Positions 45,299 through 55,960 of a DNA stretch of 64,000 nucleotides are shown here, piece by piece (the stretch's first letter is position 1; every line of letters starts with the position of its first letter). The notes beneath the pieces are model-generated. The model made no database searches, was not told the DNA's origin, and saw only the letters and a program-made list of their open reading frames with translations. The DNA lies in the NCBI RefSeq assembly GCF_013520985.1, contig NZ_JACDTY010000004.1:248001-312000 (forward strand), given 5' to 3'. The DNA is from Mesorhizobium neociceri (GTDB lineage Bacteria; Pseudomonadota; Alphaproteobacteria; Rhizobiales; Rhizobiaceae). Made by a program: the position numbers and the translations under genes.

Positions 45299-46972
45299 AT
45301 GTCTGTCACGGGTGCGGGTGCTGATCTGATCGTTATCAATGGTCGCGTGCAGACCATGGACGATGACAATCCCGCCGCCGAGGCCATTGCCATCAGGGAT
45401 GGCGCCATCATCGCCATCGGCAGCCGCGCCGCCATTGAAGCGCTCAAGGGACCGGCCACCAAGGTTATCGACGCCAAGGGCGGATCGGTAATTCCTGGTT
45501 TCATCGAAGCCCACATGCATCTGTTCTCGGGAGGGGCCGAACTCGCGCATCTTCAGCTTGGCGGTATCCACGGCTTCGAGGCGCTGCAAAAGGCGATCCG
45601 CGATTACGCATCGACACGGCCCGAGGCGAAGATGCTGGTCGGGCAAGGCGTCGACTACACCGTGCTCGGCGACGAGCGGGTGACGCGCCACCATCTCGAC
45701 GCCATCCTGCCGGACCGTCCCTTTTGCATGGCGGCGCCAGATCACCACACGATGTGGGCCAATACCAGGGCGCTGGAGATGGCCGGCATCCTGCAGGGAC
45801 GCACGCTTGGTCCGGGCAATGAGATCGTCATGGGCGACGACGGCCTGGCCGCCGGCGAATTGCGTGAGGGCGAGGCGTTCGGTCCGGTGCTCGACCTAGC
45901 CGGCGAAAGCCGGGTGCGGCTGGGGCTTTCGACCGGCGGCGAACCCGACCCGATGCCGTCGGCCGCAGAGCGGGCCGCCGACCGCGACATCATGCGGCGC
46001 GGGCTTGCCTGGTGCGCGCGCCACGGCATCACCTCGATCCAGAACATGGACGGCAATCTCTACCAGCTCGAACTGCTTTCCGAGATCGAGGCCGAGGAAG
46101 GCTTGCCCTGCCGTGTCAAGATTCCGTTCCACTACAAGAATTTCATGACGATCGACATGCTGGAGAAGGCCTCCGTCATGGCCGAGCGCTACGACAACGA
46201 GTGGCTGTCATCGGGCATGGTCAAGGTGTTCTATGACGGCGTGCTCGATTCCTGGACGGCTGTCATGGTCGAGCCCTATGCCGATCGTCCCGACTGGGTC
46301 GGCGAGCCGCTGTTCACGCCGCAGCAATTCATCGATCTTGCTGTGGCAATCGACAAGCGTGGGTTGCAGATCGCCGTGCACTCGATCGGCGATGGCGCGG
46401 TGCGCGCAGTGCTTGATGGCTATCAGGCGGCGCAGAAGGCCAACGGCAAGCGCGACAGCCGGCACCGGGTCGAGCACATCGAGGTCACCACTGCGGCTGA
46501 CGTGCCCCGTTTCGCCGAACTCGGCGTCATCGCCTCCATGCAGCCGCCGCATCCGCCCGGCGCGATGGATTTTCCGCTGGAGCCGACCGTGTCGCGCATC
46601 GGGCCGGCTCGCTGGCCGCTGAGCTATGCCTGGCGCACTCTGAAAAGTGCCGGCGCCCATGTTGTGTTCGCGTCGGACTGGCCGGTGTCGCCGATCGACC
46701 CGATCCTGGGCATTCAGGCGGCATTGCTGCGCAAACCATGGGCAGAAGGCGATCCCGACCAGAGTTTCTCGCTGCAGGAAGCGCTCGCCGCCTACACGGT
46801 CGAGGGCGCCTATGCCGAATTCGCAGAGCATCGCAAAGGGGTTCTGAACCCCGGCTACATGGCGGATCTGGTGGTTTTGTCGGCCGATATCGAGAAGACG
46901 GCGCCGGCGGACCTGCACAAGGTTCGCCCGGTGACGACGGTCTGCGGTGGCAAGGTCACCTACCAGGTCTGA
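45299..46972 (+). CDS. Amidohydrolase family protein (Amidohydrolase_3/YtcJ-like)
   Basis: 557 residues from ATG 45299, preceded by GGAG; upstream extension is unlikely. The metal-binding HxH is His72/His74 in GFIEAHMHLF, after the N-terminal beta domain typical of imidazolonepropionase-like enzymes. Later motifs: HRVEHIEV, FASDWPVSPIDP and LNPGYMADLVVL. Such enzymes hydrolyse C-N bonds of amides, carbamates or cyclic imides. First gene of a plus-strand run with the importer genes behind it; the substrate may be the compound imported. Confidence 0.85.
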   Translation: MSVTGAGADLIVINGRVQTMDDDNPAAEAIAIRDGAIIAIGSRAAIEALKGPATKVIDAKGGSVIPGFIEAHMHLFSGGAELAHLQLGGIHGFEALQKAIRDYASTRPEAKMLVGQGVDYTVLGDERVTRHHLDAILPDRPFCMAAPDHHTMWANTRALEMAGILQGRTLGPGNEIVMGDDGLAAGELREGEAFGPVLDLAGESRVRLGLSTGGEPDPMPSAAERAADRDIMRRGLAWCARHGITSIQNMDGNLYQLELLSEIEAEEGLPCRVKIPFHYKNFMTIDMLEKASVMAERYDNEWLSSGMVKVFYDGVLDSWTAVMVEPYADRPDWVGEPLFTPQQFIDLAVAIDKRGLQIAVHSIGDGAVRAVLDGYQAAQKANGKRDSRHRVEHIEVTTAADVPRFAELGVIASMQPPHPPGAMDFPLEPTVSRIGPARWPLSYAWRTLKSAGAHVVFASDWPVSPIDPILGIQAALLRKPWAEGDPDQSFSLQEALAAYTVEGAYAEFAEHRKGVLNPGYMADLVVLSADIEKTAPADLHKVRPVTTVCGGKVTYQV

Positions 46973-47128
46973 GAATGGCATGCGGCTTGCGAAGCTTCCG
47001 GCTTGCAAGACGAATTGACTGACTGAACTGTGATTCAATGCCGGACTTGCCAACCTACCGGCCGTGTGGTCACATCGAACAGGGGAAAAACTCCGCCGAA
47101 AAGAGCGGGGTCAACAGTGAGGCGTATC
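46973..47128. other. Spacer before the potA-like gene
   Basis: About 155 bp. The potA frame is open from 47030 but its best start is at 47129, so most of this stretch is likely untranslated. No strong terminator or repeat is visible. It could contain a secondary promoter for the importer genes. Confidence 0.35.
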
Positions 47129-48229
47129 GTGCCGGAAAAACCGGATCGGAATGCAATTGAAGTCGTAAACGTCAGTAAAATTTTCGGATCAGGGGAAGGG
47201 CAGGTCGCGGCCCTCGACACGGTCTCGGTATCCATCCGCGAGAACGAGTTCTTCACCCTGCTGGGCCCATCAGGTTGCGGCAAGACCACGTTGCTGCGGC
47301 TGATTGCCGGCTTCGACTTTCCAACCGCCGGCGAAATCCTGCTCTACGGCCAGGATATCGCACCGCTGCCGCCCTTCAAGCGGCCGGTCAACACCGTCTT
47401 TCAGTCCTATGCGCTGTTCCCGCATATGACCGTCGCCGACAATATCGGCTTTGGCCTCGAAATGCTGGGCAAACCGAAGACCGAGATCAAGGCGCGCGTC
47501 GCCGAGATGCTGAAGCTGGTGAAGATGGAGGCGCTGGCGGGCCGGCGCACCAGCCAGATCTCCGGTGGCCAGCAGCAGCGCGTGGCGCTCGCCCGTGCAC
47601 TCGCGCCACAGCCCAAGGTGCTCCTGCTCGACGAACCGCTCTCGGCGCTCGACTACAAGCTGCGCAAGGAAATGCAGATCGAATTGAAGCGGCTGCAGCA
47701 CGAGACCGGCATCACCTTCATCTTCGTCACCCACGACCAGGAAGAAGCGCTGACCATGTCGGACCGCATCGCCGTGATGTCGTCGGGCAAGATCCTGCAG
47801 GTCGGTTCGCCGCGCGACATCTACGACCGGCCGGCCGAACGCTTCGTCGCCGACTTCATCGGCGAGTCCAACTTCCTCAAGGCGGATGTGGTTGGCGCGA
47901 CTGGTGGCCGTGCGACGGTGAAACTGTCGTCGGGAACGGAAATTCCGGCCTCGCTGCCGGAAGGCTTCAGCCCCAGCGGCAAGGTCACCATCGTCGTGCG
48001 TCCCGAGCATGCGCAGTTGGGCGCGGCCAGCCCGAGCGCCTCGCTGTCCGGCACCGTCGAGAACATCGTCTATCTCGGCACCGATACGCACTTCCATCTG
48101 CGCCTTGCCGGTGGCGAACCGTTCATCGTGCGGCGCCAGAACAGCCGCGGCGCCGGTGACGGCATCGTGCAGGGCGGTCAGGTCGGCATCATGATCGGCA
48201 ACGACGCCGCGCAAGTGCTGAAGGACTGA
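47129..48229 (+). CDS. potA: Polyamine-type ABC transporter ATPase (PotA-like)
   Basis: 366 residues from GTG 47129, which has GAGG six bases upstream; GTG 47117 and an earlier start at 47030 are possible. Walker A GPSGCGKT at 46-53, signature [17 protein letters not shown], Walker [13 protein letters not shown], switch [14 protein letters not shown]. The C-terminal TOBE-like domain includes [20 protein letters not shown]. Stop is 2 bp before the first permease gene. A second, different PotA-like gene lies at 852-1967. Confidence 0.9.
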   Translation: MPEKPDRNAIEVVNVSKIFGSGEGQVAALDTVSVSIRENEFFTLLGPSGCGKTTLLRLIAGFDFPTAGEILLYGQDIAPLPPFKRPVNTVFQSYALFPHMTVADNIGFGLEMLGKPKTEIKARVAEMLKLVKMEALAGRRTSQISGGQQQRVALARALAPQPKVLLLDEPLSALDYKLRKEMQIELKRLQHETGITFIFVTHDQEEALTMSDRIAVMSSGKILQVGSPRDIYDRPAERFVADFIGESNFLKADVVGATGGRATVKLSSGTEIPASLPEGFSPSGKVTIVVRPEHAQLGAASPSASLSGTVENIVYLGTDTHFHLRLAGGEPFIVRRQNSRGAGDGIVQGGQVGIMIGNDAAQVLKD

Positions 48230-48231
48230 TC

Positions 48232-49152
48232 ATGGCGACCGCGGAAGAAGTCGCCAAGGCAGCGGAGCGGCGCGATGTGCGCGACCGCTGGCTGCTGTCA
48301 GCGCCAGCATTGCTGGTGATTTTCCTCGCCGCGACCGGCCCCTTGCTGATCGTGCTGATCTACTCGTTCCTGACGCCTGGCCCCTATGGCGACGTGAAGT
48401 GGCAGTTTTCGCCCGATGCCTGGCTGTCGGTGTTCATGGAACGCGACATTTTCGACGATACGCTTTCGCTTGCGGCGGCGCATGTCACCATTTTCTGGCG
48501 CTCGATCAAGCTTGCGGTGGTGACGACGATCGCCACTTTGGCGCTCGGGTTTCCGACCGCCTATTTCATGGCGACGCGCAGTGAGAAGACCAGGGATCTC
48601 TGGCTGTTCCTGATCACCATTCCGTTCTGGACCAACCTCCTGATCCGCACCTTCGCCGTGTTGCAGATCATCCGCAACGAAGGCATCATCAACACCATCC
48701 TGCTCAAGCTCGGCATCGTCTCGGCCCCGGTGCAGATCCTCTACACCGACACCGCGATCCTGATCGGCATGGCCTATGTCTACCTGCCGCTGATGGTGCT
48801 GCCGATCTATGCCAGCATGGAGAAGCTTGATTTCCGGCTGGTCGAGGCGGGCTACGATCTCTACGCGACACGCTTCAAGGTGCTGCGCAAGATCATCTTT
48901 CCGCTGGTCAAGCCCGGCGTCATCGCCGGCTCCATCCTGGTCTTCATTCCCGCCCTTGGCGCTTACGTGACGCCCAGCGTGCTTGGCGGCGGCAAGAACA
49001 TGATGCTGTCCAATCTGATCGAATTGCAGTTCGGGCAGGGCCGCAACTGGCCGCTCGGCTCGGCGCTGTCGATCACGGTGATGATCATCGTCATGGTGGC
49101 GCTGCTTGCCTATGTGCGCAATGCCGGCAAGTCGGGGGTGCGGCATGGCTAA
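48232..49152 (+). CDS. potB: Polyamine-type ABC transporter permease (PotB-like)
   Basis: 306 residues with a first helix at about 22-45 and five more; the long periplasmic part (LTPGPYGDVKWQFSPDAWLS) after the first helix is a PotB feature. The EAA loop is LVEAGYDLYATRFKVLRKII, then FPLVKPGVIAG. It overlaps the next permease by 8 bp. Confidence 0.9.
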   Translation: MATAEEVAKAAERRDVRDRWLLSAPALLVIFLAATGPLLIVLIYSFLTPGPYGDVKWQFSPDAWLSVFMERDIFDDTLSLAAAHVTIFWRSIKLAVVTTIATLALGFPTAYFMATRSEKTRDLWLFLITIPFWTNLLIRTFAVLQIIRNEGIINTILLKLGIVSAPVQILYTDTAILIGMAYVYLPLMVLPIYASMEKLDFRLVEAGYDLYATRFKVLRKIIFPLVKPGVIAGSILVFIPALGAYVTPSVLGGGKNMMLSNLIELQFGQGRNWPLGSALSITVMIIVMVALLAYVRNAGKSGVRHG

Positions 49153-49945
49153 GAACTTTTCCATCAAGCACCAGACCGGCTTCACTGCGATCGCCGCGAC
49201 CTGTTTCATCGTGCTCTATCTGCCGATCATCGTGCTGGTCGCCTACGCCTTCAACGCGGCGAACTCGACGTCCGAATGGGGCGGCTTTTCGATGCGATGG
49301 TTCCAGTCGGCGTGGCAGAACGTGCAAGTCATCGACGCGACGCTGCGCTCGTTCCAGATCGGCGCCGTCGCGGCGATGCTGTCGACCATCTTTGCCACCA
49401 TGGCGGCGCTCGCCACCACGCGCACGGCGTCCTATCCGGGCCTGACCTTCAAATATGCGGCGATCAACCAGCCGCTGATGGTGCCCGAGATCGTCACCGG
49501 CGTGGCGCTGCTGATCTTCTTCTCGCGCATCAAGATCTTCACCGGCTATTCCGGCCTCGGCTATTTGATCGCGGCGCACACTGCGTTCTGCATTCCCTTC
49601 GCCTATCTGCCGATCCGGGCGCGGCTCGAAAACATGGACCTGACGCTGGAACGCGCCGCGGCCGATCTCTACGCGACGCCGTGGAAGACCTTCCGCCGCA
49701 TCACGCTGCCGCTTTTGTGGCCCGGCATCCTTGCCGGACTGATGCTGGCTTTCGTCATCTCGCTCGACGACGTCGTCATCACCGAGTTCGTCAAATCCGG
49801 TGGCCAGGACACGCTGCCCACCTACATGCTCGGCCAGATCCGCCGCGGCATCACGCCTGAGATCAACGCGATATCGACCGCCTTCCTGCTGCTTTCGGTC
49901 GCGATCGTCACGTTGTTTTTCTTTGTCAGCAGGAAGCGAGACTGA
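49145..49945 (+). CDS. potC: Polyamine-type ABC transporter permease (PotC-like)
   Basis: 266 residues from ATG 49145, eight bases before the end of the upstream permease. Six hydrophobic segments; the region after the first has FNAANSTSEWGGFSMRWFQS, as in PotC/PotI; EAA loop LERAAADLYATPWKTFRRIT, LPLLWPGILAG. It ends 23 bp before the binding protein gene. Confidence 0.9.
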   Translation: MAKNFSIKHQTGFTAIAATCFIVLYLPIIVLVAYAFNAANSTSEWGGFSMRWFQSAWQNVQVIDATLRSFQIGAVAAMLSTIFATMAALATTRTASYPGLTFKYAAINQPLMVPEIVTGVALLIFFSRIKIFTGYSGLGYLIAAHTAFCIPFAYLPIRARLENMDLTLERAAADLYATPWKTFRRITLPLLWPGILAGLMLAFVISLDDVVITEFVKSGGQDTLPTYMLGQIRRGITPEINAISTAFLLLSVAIVTLFFFVSRKRD

Positions 49946-49968
49946 ACCTACAAATGGGAGTTAAAACC

Positions 49969-51003
49969 ATGAACTGGAAAACAACGACGGCCGCCATGGG
50001 GTTGGCGCTGCTCGCAACGTCGGGCTTGGCCCGCGCCGACGGCGAGCTGAACATTTACAACTGGGGCAACTACACCAGCCCCGACGTGATCAAGAAGTTC
50101 GAAGCCAAGTACAATATCAAGGTGACCATCACCGACTACGATTCGAATGACACAGCTCTGGCCAAGGTGCGCCAGGGCGGCACCGGCTTCGACATCGCGG
50201 TGCCGTCGCAGACCTATGTGCCGATCTGGATCAAGGAAGGTCTCGTCCAGGAGACCGATCCGGGCAAGATGGAGAACTTCAAGAACGTGGCGCCGGAATG
50301 GGCCAATCCCGACTTCGACCCCGGCCGCAAATATTCGGTGCCGTGGGCGCTGGGCACCGTCGGCGTCGTCGTCAACACCGATGCCTACAAGGGGCCGGCC
50401 GACAGCTGGGGCATCATCTTCAACACGCCAGATGAGTTGAAGGGCAAGGTCAATGTCGTTCCGGAGATGAATGACGTTATCTTCGCGGCGATCAAATATG
50501 TCGGCGGCCAACAGTGCACCGACGACAAGACGGTGCTGAAGAAGGTGCGTGATACGCTTGTCGCGGCCAAGCCGAACTGGATCGCCATGGAATACAACAC
50601 CATCGAGAAGATGGGCGCCGGCGACTTCAAGGCGACCAGCGACTGGAATGGTTCGGCGCTGCGCCAGCGGCTGGCCAATCCGGCCATCCACTACAACTAT
50701 CCGAAGGAAGGCTACGGCCTGTGGAGCGACAACGTCGTCGTTCTCAAGGAAGCCAAGAACGTCGAAAACGCCAAGCTGTTCCAGAACTTCATCATGGATC
50801 CGGAAAATGCGGCGGGCCTCTCGGCTTTCCACCGCTACGCCAACGCCATCACCGGCTCGGACAAGTACATGCCGGCGGACATGAAAGACGCGCCGGAAGT
50901 CGTCATTCCGGAGGCTGCGAAGGCACAGGGCGAATTCCAGACGATGTGCGCGCCGGAGATCCAGGACATCTACACCAAGATCTGGACCGAACTGCAGAAG
51001 TAA
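49969..51003 (+). CDS. potD: Periplasmic polyamine-type binding protein (PotD/PotF-like)
   Basis: 344 residues from ATG 49969 with GGGAG upstream. Signal peptide about 1-23, cleaved after ARA. Mature start GELNIYNWGNYTSPDVIKKF and following VTITDYDSNDTALAKVRQGG match the PotD/PotF opening, and GFDIAVPSQTYVPIWIKEGL continues it. Ligand residues were not verified one by one, so putrescine, spermidine or another amine cannot be told apart. Followed by a strong terminator that ends the operon. Confidence 0.92.
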   Translation: MNWKTTTAAMGLALLATSGLARADGELNIYNWGNYTSPDVIKKFEAKYNIKVTITDYDSNDTALAKVRQGGTGFDIAVPSQTYVPIWIKEGLVQETDPGKMENFKNVAPEWANPDFDPGRKYSVPWALGTVGVVVNTDAYKGPADSWGIIFNTPDELKGKVNVVPEMNDVIFAAIKYVGGQQCTDDKTVLKKVRDTLVAAKPNWIAMEYNTIEKMGAGDFKATSDWNGSALRQRLANPAIHYNYPKEGYGLWSDNVVVLKEAKNVENAKLFQNFIMDPENAAGLSAFHRYANAITGSDKYMPADMKDAPEVVIPEAAKAQGEFQTMCAPEIQDIYTKIWTELQK

Positions 51004-51016
51004 TCGCTTCGCGAAG

Positions 51017-51053
51017 GACCCGGCGGCCCATGCCGCCGGGTCTTTTCTTTTCC
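51017..51053 (+). terminator. Strong Rho-independent terminator after potD
   Basis: Perfect 11-bp stem GACCCGGCGGC (51017-51027) / GCCGCCGGGTC (51032-51042), loop CCAT, followed by TTTTCTTTTCC. It should stop most transcription before the serine hydrolase genes. Confidence 0.93.
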
Positions 51054-51064
51054 GGAATGGCATT

Positions 51065-52261
51065 ATGGACCCTTACCGCAATTCCGATCCGCGGCCGCCG
51101 ATCATGCAGGGCTCGCCGCCGCAAATGGCGCTGCCGAAGCTCGATTGGGACCGGCCGCCATGGAACCGCTGGGCCTTCCAGCATATCCGCGAATTCCTGC
51201 CGACCATCGAGGTCTGGCGCGGCAATGGTCATCGCCATCGTCTCGAACGCGCCGAGACCGATCTCGACGGGCTGGCTGTGGAGGACAGTGAGGGCCGTGC
51301 GACGACGCTCGCCGGTCTGCTCGACGAGACCTACACCGACGGCTTCCTCGTGCTCAAGGGCGGCAAGGTCGCCTATGAGCGCTACTTCAACGGCATGGAC
51401 GAGCGCACGCTGCATTTGTCGCAGTCGATGGCGAAGTCGATTACCGGCACTGTGTTCGGCATACTGGTCGGCCGAGGACTGATCGATCCGGCCAAACCGG
51501 TGACCGCCTACCTGCCGGAACTCGGCGAAACCGGCTGGGTCGGCGCGAGCGTTCAGCATGTGCTGGATATGACCACCGGCGTGCGCTTTTCCGAGGAATA
51601 CACGGACCGTTATTCCGATATCGGCCAGGTCGATGTCGCCACCGGTTGGAAGCCGGTGCCGCCGGGCAGCGATCCGGATTTCCAATGGCCGTCGCACCTG
51701 TTCGAACTGATCCTGCGGCTGAAGGACAAGGTGCGGCCGCATGGTGCTGAATTCGAATACCGCTCGATCGAGACTGACGTGCTGGCCTTCATCATGGAGC
51801 GGGTGACCGGCAAGCGGCTGGCTCAGCTGGTCTCGGAGGAACTCTGGCAAAAGCTCGGCGCCGACGAGAGCGCCTGCTTCACCGTCGACAGCGCCGGCTA
51901 TGCGCTGGCCGATGGCGGCTTCAACGCGACGCTACGCGACTACGCCCGCTTCGGCCAGCTGATCCTCGACAAGGGCCGCGGCATCGTGCCCGCCGACTGG
52001 ATCGATGCGACGCGCAACGGCAAGCATGGACCGGTCTTCAATCCGAGCCTGTCGGAAGGCAGCTATCGCAACCAGTTCTGGATCGAGAACCCGCGCTCGC
52101 GCGCGCTGATGTGCCGGGGCGTGTTCGGGCAGGTGATCCATATCGACTGGGATACCAGCATGGTCGTGGTCAAGCTCTCGACCTATCCGGATTTCAGCAA
52201 TGTCGCCTATTCGGTGGCGACGCTGAAGGCGGTGCACGCCATCGCCAAGGCGCTTGGCTGA
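51065..52261 (+). CDS. SxxK serine hydrolase (class C beta-lactamase / NylB-like), copy 1
   Basis: 398 residues, no signal peptide, so probably cytoplasmic. Catalytic SxxK is SMAK in LSQSMAKSITGTVFG; the tyrosine of the YxN-type motif is in FEYRSIETDVLAFIMERVTG. The N-terminus has WNRWAFQHIREFLPT, shared with the next gene. This subgroup of beta-lactamase-like proteins includes 6-aminohexanoate-dimer hydrolase and various esterases and amidases, not true antibiotic resistance enzymes. It starts 62 bp after the potD stop, beyond the terminator, but in the same direction. Confidence 0.82.
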   Translation: MDPYRNSDPRPPIMQGSPPQMALPKLDWDRPPWNRWAFQHIREFLPTIEVWRGNGHRHRLERAETDLDGLAVEDSEGRATTLAGLLDETYTDGFLVLKGGKVAYERYFNGMDERTLHLSQSMAKSITGTVFGILVGRGLIDPAKPVTAYLPELGETGWVGASVQHVLDMTTGVRFSEEYTDRYSDIGQVDVATGWKPVPPGSDPDFQWPSHLFELILRLKDKVRPHGAEFEYRSIETDVLAFIMERVTGKRLAQLVSEELWQKLGADESACFTVDSAGYALADGGFNATLRDYARFGQLILDKGRGIVPADWIDATRNGKHGPVFNPSLSEGSYRNQFWIENPRSRALMCRGVFGQVIHIDWDTSMVVVKLSTYPDFSNVAYSVATLKAVHAIAKALG

Positions 52262-52294
52262 TCCCAAACAAACCATCCTTTTGAGGAAACGTTC

Positions 52295-53476
52295 ATGACC
52301 GGCAAGACCGCGTTCGAGACCCGCTACGGCTTTCGCCGTGACGAGGTGCTGCTTTCCAACTGGCGCGAAAACCCGTTCAACCGGTGGTCGTTCCAGAACC
52401 TTGGCGAACTGGTGCCGACCGCCCGTGTGGCGGCGACGCCGGGAAGCGTCGAGGCGCCTGCGCGGGATCTCGGCGGGCTGCTAGCCGAAAAGGTTTCGAT
52501 CGCCGGCGCGCCGGAAACGGTGGCAGAATTCCTCACACGTTCGAGCAGCGACGCGCTGACGGTGATGAAAGGCGGCAAGGTTATCGGCGACTGGTTCGCG
52601 CCGCATATGGATTTCGGCGCTCGTCACATCATCTTTTCGATCAGCAAGTCGGTCACCGCCATCATCGCCGGAATACTGGAAGGCGAGGGCGTGTTCGATC
52701 CGCAAGCGCCGGTGACACAGTACTTTCCGGAAGCCGCCGGCTCGGCCTATGCCGATGCGAGCTGCCGGCATGTGCTCGACATGAGCGTCAGCCTCGATTT
52801 CGAGGAGGCCTATCTCGATCCGGAAAGCGCCTTTGCCCGCTACCGTCGCGCCACGCTGTGGAATCCCGGCGGCGGCACGGAAAGCCTGCGCGAATTCATC
52901 CTGACTTTGCAGCGGCTCGCCGAACCGCATGGCGAGACCTTCCGCTACCGCTCGCCCAATTCCGACCTGCTCGGCATTCTGCTCGAGCGCGCTTCGGGAC
53001 AGCGCTTCCCTGACCTGATGCGCGAGAAACTATGGCTGCCGCTGGGTACTGTCAGCGAGGCCTCGATCGGTGTCGACATGGAAGGCACGGCGCGCACCGC
53101 CGGCGGCATTTCGGTGACGCCGCGCGATCTCGCACGTATCGGCGAGATGATGCGGCAGGGCGGCACCGCCAATGGCCACCGCATCGTGCCGGAAGCCTGG
53201 GTGCGCGATACGACGGTTGCAGGCGGCAGCGCGGAAGCCTGGCAGCGCGGTACGATGGTGTCGCTGTTCCCGAAGGGCCGTTACCGCAACAAATGGTACC
53301 AGACGGGTCACGAAAACGGCGCCTATTGCGGCATCGGCATCCACGGCCAGTGGCTCTATGTCAGCCCCAGGGACGAGGTGGTGATTGCAAAAATGGGATC
53401 GCAGCCGGTGCCTGAGGACCATGCGCTGGAAGGCGAGATCGTTGCCTTCTTCGAGGCGCTGAGTCGGCTGATGTAG
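52295..53476 (+). CDS. SxxK serine hydrolase (class C beta-lactamase / NylB-like), copy 2
   Basis: 393 residues, paralogue of the preceding gene. Shared features: FNRWSFQNLGELVPTARV near the start, SxxK as SISK in FSISKSVTAIIAGIL, and the tyrosine in FRYRSPNSDLLGILLERASG. No signal peptide. The two copies are clearly diverged, so they may handle different amide or ester substrates. 33 bp downstream of copy 1. Confidence 0.82.
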   Translation: MTGKTAFETRYGFRRDEVLLSNWRENPFNRWSFQNLGELVPTARVAATPGSVEAPARDLGGLLAEKVSIAGAPETVAEFLTRSSSDALTVMKGGKVIGDWFAPHMDFGARHIIFSISKSVTAIIAGILEGEGVFDPQAPVTQYFPEAAGSAYADASCRHVLDMSVSLDFEEAYLDPESAFARYRRATLWNPGGGTESLREFILTLQRLAEPHGETFRYRSPNSDLLGILLERASGQRFPDLMREKLWLPLGTVSEASIGVDMEGTARTAGGISVTPRDLARIGEMMRQGGTANGHRIVPEAWVRDTTVAGGSAEAWQRGTMVSLFPKGRYRNKWYQTGHENGAYCGIGIHGQWLYVSPRDEVVIAKMGSQPVPEDHALEGEIVAFFEALSRLM

Positions 53477-53598
53477 CCCATTCCGGACATCCGAGCCGCG
53501 GCGCGTTCCTGTGGACCTAGCGCGTCTATGAAAACACCGCAGTTGGCGGCGCGGACGTCTGCGCCTATGGTCGCCGCTCTTTTGCGACAAGGACCAGC

Positions 53599-55920
53599 AT
53601 GGCATCGGACAGCAAGCGCATCGCAGCAATCATCGCGGCCGAGATCGGCGCGCGGCCGGAACAGGCGGCGGCGGCCATCGGGCTGCTCGACGAGGGCGCC
53701 ACGGTGCCGTTTGTGGCGCGCTACCGCAAGGAGGTCACCGGCGGGCTCGACGACACGCAATTGCGCGACCTTGCCGAGCGGCTGGGTTATCTGCGCGAGC
53801 TCGATGCGCGCCGTGATACCATTCTTGGCTCCATCCGCGAGCAAGGCAAGCTGACCGAGGAGCTTGAAGGCAAGATCGTCGCCGCCATCACCAAGGCCGA
53901 GCTGGAAGACATTTATCTGCCCTACAAGCCCAAGCGCCGCACCAAGGCGGAGATCGCCCGGGAGCGCGGGTTGGGGCCACTGGCGGAGGCGATCCTCGCC
54001 AACCGTTCGTTGGTGCCGGCTGAGCTGGCACTGGCCTATGTGACTGAGGAAGTGGCGGACGCCAAGGCCGCTCTGGAGGGCGCGCGCGACATCCTGTCGG
54101 AGCAGTTTGCGGAAAATGCCGATCTGGTTGGCAAATTGCGGACCTACATGAAGGAGCGCGCTTTCATGCGTGCCCGCATGGTCGACGGCAAGCAGGAAGT
54201 TGGCGCAAAGTTCTCCGACTATTTCGACCATGTCGAGCGCTGGGCCAATGTGCCGAGCCACCGTGCGCTGGCCATGCTGCGCGGCCGCAACGAAGAGGTG
54301 CTGTCGCTCGACATCGAGGTCGATGCCGACGATGCCTCGCCGGTAAAGCCGGTCGAGCGGATGATCGCCAATGCCTATGCCATCGGCGGCAGCCTACCGG
54401 GCGACCGCTGGCTGATGGACGTCGCCGGCTGGACCTGGCGCATAAAACTGTCGCTGCATTTGACGCTCGATTTGATGCGCGACCTGCGCGAACGGGCGGA
54501 GGAAGAGGCAATCCACGTCTTTGCCCGCAATCTCAAGGATTTGCTGCTGGCGGCACCTGCCGGATCGCGCGCCACGATGGGGCTCGATCCCGGCATCCGC
54601 ACCGGCGTCAAGGTCGCGGTGGTCAACGGCACCGGCAAGGTGCTGACAACGACGACAGTTTATCCATTTCCGCCGAAGAACGATGTGCGCGGCACACAGG
54701 CGGAACTGGCCAGGCTCATCCGCCTGCACAAGGTCGAGTTGATCTCGATTGGCAACGGCACCGGCAGCCGCGAGACCGAGAAGCTGGTCGCAGACATGCT
54801 GTCCGACATGCCGGCGGAAGGCGGGCCAAAGCCGCTCAAGGTGATCGTCAGCGAAGCCGGCGCTTCAGTCTATTCGGCCTCGGCGACGGCGGCTGCTGAG
54901 TTTCCCGGCCTCGACGTGTCGCTTCGCGGTGCTGTGTCGATCGCCAGGCGCCTGCAGGATCCGCTCGCCGAACTGGTCAAGATCGAGCCGAAGTCGATCG
55001 GCGTCGGCCAGTACCAGCACGATGTCGACCAGTACCGGCTCGGCCGCTCGCTGGAAGCGGTGGTGGAGGACGCGGTCAACGCCGTCGGCGTCGACCTTAA
55101 CACGGCGTCTGCGCCTCTCTTGGCACGCGTGTCCGGCCTTGGCGCATCGCTGGCCGATGCCATCGTCGCCCATCGCGATGCGACCGGGCCGTTCGCCAGC
55201 CGCAAGGAGCTGCTCAAAGTAGCGCGACTCGGACCGCGCGCGTTCGAACAATCCGCCGGCTTCCTGCGCATTGCCAATGGCAGTGAGCCGCTCGACGCCT
55301 CGTCGGTGCATCCGGAAGCCTATGGCGTGGCCAAGAAGATCGTCGCCGCCTGCGGCCGTGATCTGCGCTCGCTGATGGGCGACAGCGCCGCTCTCAAGGC
55401 GCTCGACCCACGCATCTTCGTCGATGAGCGTTTTGGCCTGCCGACGGTGCGCGACATCATTGCCGAACTGGAAAAGCCCGGCCGCGACCCTCGGCCCGGC
55501 TTCAAGACCGCGACCTTCGCCGACGGTGTCGACGACATCAAGGATCTGAAGCCCGGTATGCAGCTGGAAGGTACGGTGACCAACGTCGCCGCCTTCGGCG
55601 CCTTCGTCGATATCGGCGTCCACCAGGACGGGCTGGTGCATGTCTCGCAACTGGCCGACCGTTTCATCAAGGACGCGCATGAGGTGGTCAAGGCCGGCGA
55701 TGTCGTGAAGGTGCGGGTCGTCGATGTCGACATCAAACGCAAACGCATTGCACTGTCGATGCGCAAGGATGGCGGCGAGGGCGGTGCATCGAAAGGGCCA
55801 CGCGACAATGGCGGCGGCAGGCCTGCGCCGCGTTCGCCGGCGCTGCAGCGTCAGCCGGAACGGCCGGCTCAGCAAGGCGCGTTCGGCGCTGCGTTGGCCG
55901 ATGCGCTGAAGCGGAAGTAG
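53599..55920 (+). CDS. tex: Tex-family RNA-binding protein
   Basis: 773 residues, the usual Tex length. Order: N-terminal helical region with [20 protein letters not shown], the YqgF-like domain with [18 protein letters not shown], helix-hairpin-helix region [20 protein letters not shown], and the C-terminal S1 domain with [34 protein letters not shown]. The tail is Gly/Pro/Arg-rich. Acts in transcription or RNA metabolism; a housekeeping gene. Confidence 0.96.
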   Translation: MASDSKRIAAIIAAEIGARPEQAAAAIGLLDEGATVPFVARYRKEVTGGLDDTQLRDLAERLGYLRELDARRDTILGSIREQGKLTEELEGKIVAAITKAELEDIYLPYKPKRRTKAEIARERGLGPLAEAILANRSLVPAELALAYVTEEVADAKAALEGARDILSEQFAENADLVGKLRTYMKERAFMRARMVDGKQEVGAKFSDYFDHVERWANVPSHRALAMLRGRNEEVLSLDIEVDADDASPVKPVERMIANAYAIGGSLPGDRWLMDVAGWTWRIKLSLHLTLDLMRDLRERAEEEAIHVFARNLKDLLLAAPAGSRATMGLDPGIRTGVKVAVVNGTGKVLTTTTVYPFPPKNDVRGTQAELARLIRLHKVELISIGNGTGSRETEKLVADMLSDMPAEGGPKPLKVIVSEAGASVYSASATAAAEFPGLDVSLRGAVSIARRLQDPLAELVKIEPKSIGVGQYQHDVDQYRLGRSLEAVVEDAVNAVGVDLNTASAPLLARVSGLGASLADAIVAHRDATGPFASRKELLKVARLGPRAFEQSAGFLRIANGSEPLDASSVHPEAYGVAKKIVAACGRDLRSLMGDSAALKALDPRIFVDERFGLPTVRDIIAELEKPGRDPRPGFKTATFADGVDDIKDLKPGMQLEGTVTNVAAFGAFVDIGVHQDGLVHVSQLADRFIKDAHEVVKAGDVVKVRVVDVDIKRKRIALSMRKDGGEGGASKGPRDNGGGRPAPRSPALQRQPERPAQQGAFGAALADALKRK

Positions 55921-55960
55921 CTATTCTACTGCAGACCGTAAGCAGTTCGCTTCAAAGGGT

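Noticed and set aside
51065-53476. Beta-lactamase (antibiotic resistance) genes
   Set aside because: SxxK hydrolases without signal peptides and with NylB-like layout; true class C beta-lactamases are exported.
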